From Nitrososphaera sp. (lineage in GTDB: Archaea > Thermoproteota > Nitrososphaeria > Nitrososphaerales > Nitrososphaeraceae), in the NCBI GenBank assembly GCA_025929855.1, contig JAICPK010000035.1, positions 1 through 7,877 on the forward strand: 7,877 bases of DNA, given 5' to 3'. Made by a program: the position numbers and the translations under genes. This document shows positions 5,887-7,877 of the stretch, piece after piece; the first letter of the stretch is position 1; every line of letters begins with the position of its first letter. The notes under the pieces were generated by a model. The model made no database searches, was not told the DNA's origin, and worked only from the letters and a program-made list of their open reading frames with translations.

Positions 5887-5906
5887 TTGAGACCATCTAC
5901 TTTACA

Positions 5907-6494
5907 ATGAAAAGAACGACAAAAGTAAAGAAAAATCCAAAAACGAAAACACAAGCCGTTATAGCACTGTGGTCTATAGGAATAGCTTCCGCTGTTATGA
6001 CCTCAGTGTGGCAAATTCCTCTAGCAACAGCTTCTTCGTTAGAAGAGATTAAGGTCAGTCGGGAGATATATGCACCCGCGGATCAAGTTTGGAATGTTGT
6101 TTCGGATATAGACAACGAGACAAAATATTGGTCCACTTTTAGAGCGATAAAAAATATCAACATGACTGCTATTAACATGACAGCTAATACAACTGAGAGA
6201 CAAGTAACTCTAGCAACAGGTCCCTTTGGAGAGACGATAACTCATCAGTTTGTAACTGTGAATCCAGAAAAATTTGTAGTAGAGACAAATATAACCCAAG
6301 GACCTGTGACAGGTACCAGGACACTCACACTGAGCCCTTCATCATTTAATTCCAATGCAACAAAAATTGACGTATTTTGGAATGTAGATATGTCGGGCAT
6401 CCCAATCTTTGGAAGGGATTTTGCAAAAGACGGTATTATGAGAACAACAGAGGAAGCACTGAATAATATTGCAGCAGAGGTCGATGTAAGATAA
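5907..6494 (+). CDS. Exported or membrane-anchored SRPBCC (START/polyketide-cyclase fold) protein
   Basis: The 195-residue protein has a lysine-rich N-terminus (KRTTKVKKNPKTKTQ), a hydrophobic segment at about 16-42 ending in ATA-SS, and an SRPBCC domain at about 45-195. The domain shows the family opening strand IKVSREIYAPADQVWNVVSD (48-67), a following IDNETKYWSTF helix/turn, long beta strands (97-142) and the C-terminal helix GRDFAKDGIMRTTEEALNNI (169-188). This fold makes a hydrophobic ligand pocket. SRPBCC proteins are usually cytoplasmic; here the basic and hydrophobic N-terminus places the domain outside the membrane, and sequons (N85, N90, N94, N128, N150) fit that. The ligand is unknown. 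The gene is convergent with the downstream oxidoreductase, 59 bases apart. ATG 5907 is supported by the TATA-like box. Confidence 0.8.
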   Translation: MKRTTKVKKNPKTKTQAVIALWSIGIASAVMTSVWQIPLATASSLEEIKVSREIYAPADQVWNVVSDIDNETKYWSTFRAIKNINMTAINMTANTTERQVTLATGPFGETITHQFVTVNPEKFVVETNITQGPVTGTRTLTLSPSSFNSNATKIDVFWNVDMSGIPIFGRDFAKDGIMRTTEEALNNIAAEVDVR

Positions 6495-6530
6495 TGTTGC
6501 GCAGCGGGTAAACCCATACCGCTGTAACAT
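6494..6530. terminator. Hairpin between convergent genes
   Basis: CAGCGG (6502-6507) pairs with CCGCTG (6519-6524), extended outward by ATGTT (6494-6498) with AACAT (6526-6530). It starts at the stop codon of the SRPBCC gene and lies before the end of the minus-strand oxidoreductase gene. It may insulate or terminate both transcripts, although no long T-run follows on either side. Confidence 0.4.
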
Positions 6531-6553
6531 CTGGTGAATCTCCTGCATGGAAA

Positions 6554-7639
6554 TTATGCATTAGGTATTTTATTGAACTCTTTTCCTATGGATCCGTCTC
6601 GATCTAGTACTTCCCGGAGTGCAGGTGCGACGCGCCTGCCTATCAATTCAATAGATCGCATAAACTTCTCTTGTGATAAAGAGCCAGGATTCATCTGAAA
6701 AGTTATGCGCGAGATGCCACCGAGCGCTTTGCTATGCCGAAGGATCTTCTCAACCACCTCATCTGGATCACCGATGAGTAGTGCGCCCTGTGGCCCCCGT
6801 TGAGCGTCAAAGCCCACGCGCGTCACAGGACGCCACCCGCGCTCCTTCCCAATACGGGTGAATGAACGCGCATAGCCTGGAAAAAAGTCATCGGCTGCCT
6901 GTTGCGTCGTCTCAGCGACGTAGCCTATCGAATGAATACCTACCTTCAATTGAGCAGGTGAATGGCCAGCTCGCCTTCCAGCCTCTCTATAGAGATCAAT
7001 GAGCGGCCTGAAGTGGCGAGTTTCGCCGCCTATGATAGCTACCATCAGTGGGAGTCCAAGCACACCGGCGCGGATGAATGATTCTGGAGTTCCACCGACG
7101 CCTAGCCATATCGGCAAAGGATTCTGCAGGGGCCTCGGGTAAACTCCCTGGCCAGTCAGCTCAGGCCTATATTCACCTGACCAGTGGACGTGCTCATTGT
7201 TACGGATCTTCAGCAGCAGGTCGAGCTTCTCTGCAAAAAGCGAGTCGTAATCTTCTAAATGCAATCCAAACAGAGGAAATGCCTCGACAAATGAGCCACG
7301 ACCTACAATCATCTCTGCCCGACCTCGGGACAGTAGATCCAGCGTTGCAAATTCTTGAAAAACCCGTACTGGGTCTGCGGCACTTAGCACCGTTACGGCA
7401 CTAGTAAGACGTATTCGCTGCGTACGCGCAGCAGCAGCTGCTAGGATGACTGCAGGAGCCGAGTCAAGAAACTCCCTTCGGTGGTGTTCACCGACTCCAA
7501 ATACATCCAACCCGACCTGATCCGCACGTTCGATTTGTTCGACTAAATTCTGCAAACGCTCCGAAGGGCTGTCTGAGACACTGGTGTCATCGAACGCCGC
7601 TACGAAACTGTCAATTCCAACTTGAATCTTTGAAGCCAT
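6554..7639 (-). CDS. LLM-class flavin-dependent oxidoreductase (bacterial luciferase-like)
   Basis: The 361-residue protein fits the luciferase-like monooxygenase TIM-barrel family. It begins KIQVGIDSF, then has GVGEHHRREF (48-57), the flavin-pocket region SAVTVLSAADPVRVFQEFATL (80-100), LSRGRAEMIVGRGSF (103-117), PLPIWLGVGGTPES (174-187) and a late GDPDEVVEKI (290-299). The pattern is closest, from memory, to the Atu2307/SP_0267 subgroup. Such enzymes use reduced FMN or F420 to oxidise or oxygenate small organics; the substrate cannot be inferred. The gene is much richer in G+C than its neighbours: 44 of 60 bases at 6781-6840, against 18 of 60 at 6121-6180 in the SRPBCC gene. That suggests transfer from a GC-rich bacterium. 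ATG 7639 gives the normal family N-terminus; a stop lies two codons upstream in frame. Confidence 0.88.
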   Translation of the reverse strand: MASKIQVGIDSFVAAFDDTSVSDSPSERLQNLVEQIERADQVGLDVFGVGEHHRREFLDSAPAVILAAAAARTQRIRLTSAVTVLSAADPVRVFQEFATLDLLSRGRAEMIVGRGSFVEAFPLFGLHLEDYDSLFAEKLDLLLKIRNNEHVHWSGEYRPELTGQGVYPRPLQNPLPIWLGVGGTPESFIRAGVLGLPLMVAIIGGETRHFRPLIDLYREAGRRAGHSPAQLKVGIHSIGYVAETTQQAADDFFPGYARSFTRIGKERGWRPVTRVGFDAQRGPQGALLIGDPDEVVEKILRHSKALGGISRITFQMNPGSLSQEKFMRSIELIGRRVAPALREVLDRDGSIGKEFNKIPNA

Positions 7640-7642
7640 TTC

Positions 7643-7750
7643 TTATTCTCTTGCCGCCTCGCTCCAAATTACTTCTTGTACTCCCAAGGCAGAACGCTCT
7701 ATATTGATAGGAGATAAGCTTACTTTATCTGCTAACAAATTCTTAGCCAT
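7643..7750 (-). CDS. 35-aa leader ORF in frame ahead of the LLM gene
   Basis: From ATG 7750 the minus strand reads MAKNLLADKVSLSPINIERS, then ALGVQEVIWSEAARE, then TAA at 7645-7643. One codon (GAA) separates that stop from the ATG of the oxidoreductase, and both are in the same frame. A TATA box (TTAAATAA, 7779-7772) is centred about 25 bases before this ATG, so a leaderless transcript would start exactly here. The composition looks protein-like, but I recognise no family. It could be a leader peptide that couples translation to the downstream gene, the end of a decayed gene, or chance. Confidence 0.4.
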   Translation of the reverse strand: MAKNLLADKVSLSPINIERSALGVQEVIWSEAARE

Positions 7751-7771
7751 ATTGTGATAAGCTGCACCATG

Positions 7772-7779
7772 TTATTTAA
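7772..7779 (-). promoter_or_regulatory. TATA box for the minus-strand leader ORF and LLM gene
   Basis: The minus strand reads CCTTAAATAACA here, a good archaeal TATA match. Its centre is 25-26 bases before ATG 7750 and about 136 bases before the oxidoreductase ATG, which points to the mini-ORF as the first translated frame. Confidence 0.5.
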
Positions 7780-7789
7780 GGCCAGTAGC

Positions 7790-7798
7790 ATTATAATA
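7790..7798 (+). promoter_or_regulatory. TATA-like box for the plus-strand ORF at 7823
   Basis: ATTATAATA is centred 29 bases before ATG 7823. It overlaps the left arm of the 15-bp palindrome. Together with the minus-strand TATA box it makes a compact divergent promoter in only 72 bases. Confidence 0.35.
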
Positions 7799-7810
7799 CT
7801 TAGTAAGTAT
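7796..7810. promoter_or_regulatory. 15-bp palindrome, candidate operator
   Basis: ATACTTA-G-TAAGTAT has perfect 7-base arms around one central base. It lies between the plus-strand TATA-like box and the ATG at 7823, where a bound dimeric repressor would block initiation. A second small inverted repeat, TTACC (7814-7818) with GGTAA (7825-7829), spans the start codon. Confidence 0.45.
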
Positions 7811-7822
7811 GTATTACCAAAC

Positions 7823-7877
7823 ATGGTAAGGGCCAGATTACCTTCACCTATCAGAATAAAGTCATGGATAGTGCTAC
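7823..7877 (+). CDS. Start of an unknown ORF running off the right edge
   Basis: From ATG 7823 the frame MVRARLPSPIRIKSWIVL stays open to the window end. The upstream TATA-like box and palindrome are placed as for a leaderless, regulated gene. Eighteen codons are too few to name a family. A transcription regulator controlling itself and the divergent oxidoreductase would fit the layout, but this is inference only. Confidence 0.35.
   Translation, partial: MVRARLPSPIRIKSWIVL

Larger units (their letters stand above)
5462..5906. other. Divergent intergenic region with repeat copy 3 and two promoters
   Basis: This 445-base region separates the two outward-facing exported-protein genes and holds no gene I can support. 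It contains a weak TATA-like element for the minus gene (5476-5485), the third repeat copy with an 18-bp palindrome (5577-5642), a small inverted repeat TTTCAA/TTGAAA (5812-5828), GTAAC-TAA-GTTAC near 5845-5858, and the TATA-like box of the plus gene (5878-5886). Confidence 0.5.

Noticed and set aside
653..7639. A multi-gene defence or secretion system
   Set aside because: No nuclease, helicase, NTPase, toxin-antitoxin or secretion component is recognisable. The genes are single units with separate orientations and unrelated families.

Overview
The window most resembles a chromosomal accessory stretch from an ammonia-oxidising archaeon of the phylum Nitrososphaerota (Thaumarchaeota), probably the Nitrososphaera/Nitrosocosmicus group. 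The reasons are archaeal TATA-like boxes about 25-30 nt from start codons with little Shine-Dalgarno signal, oligo-T stops after genes, a secreted beta-rich protein with the C-terminal HFGDQQVYGIV motif I associate with these organisms, exported proteins rich in N-X-S/T sequons, and the remnant of a tyrosine recombinase with the N-N-N-[VL]-K-A motif of these archaea. This is recognition from memory, not a search.

Layout, left to right. (1) 1-223: the C-terminal end of a gene cut by the window, with an Ala-rich tail encoded by a GCT triplet tract. (2) 224-652: no convincing gene, but the first copy of a dispersed repeat and a palindrome near the next gene. (3) 653-2080: an exported family-1 solute-binding protein with no permease or ATPase beside it. 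(4) 2081-2532: a frameshifted recombinase remnant on the minus strand and the second repeat copy. (5) 2533-4245: a stand-alone acetolactate synthase-like ThDP enzyme, followed by a 59-codon membrane-protein ORF (4279-4458) with a TTG start. (6) 4459-4795: oligo-T, a TATA box and a GC-rich island that can fold into a strong stem, overlapped by a doubtful basic ORF. (7) 4796-5461, minus strand: a secreted thaumarchaeal-type protein. (8) 5462-5906: a diverged third repeat copy carrying an 18-bp perfect palindrome, then the promoter of the next gene. (9) 5907-6494: an exported or anchored SRPBCC-fold protein, convergent across a hairpin with (10) 6554-7639, minus strand, a GC-rich bacterial-looking LLM flavin oxidoreductase. 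(11) 7640-7877: a divergent promoter region with a 35-codon leaderless-type ORF ahead of the oxidoreductase, a 15-bp palindrome, and the start of a plus-strand ORF running off the window.

The genes do not form one pathway. They look like single-gene transcription units of mixed origin: an orphan sugar-type binding protein, a stand-alone ThDP enzyme and an orphan flavin oxidoreductase, interleaved with cell-surface proteins. The recombinase remnant and dispersed repeats suggest past insertion and decay. I see no CRISPR array, tRNA, rRNA, intact transposase or recognisable defence system. The least explained items are the short-repeat family, the GC-rich structured island at 4530-4640, and the leaderless mini-ORF with operator-like palindrome at the right end.
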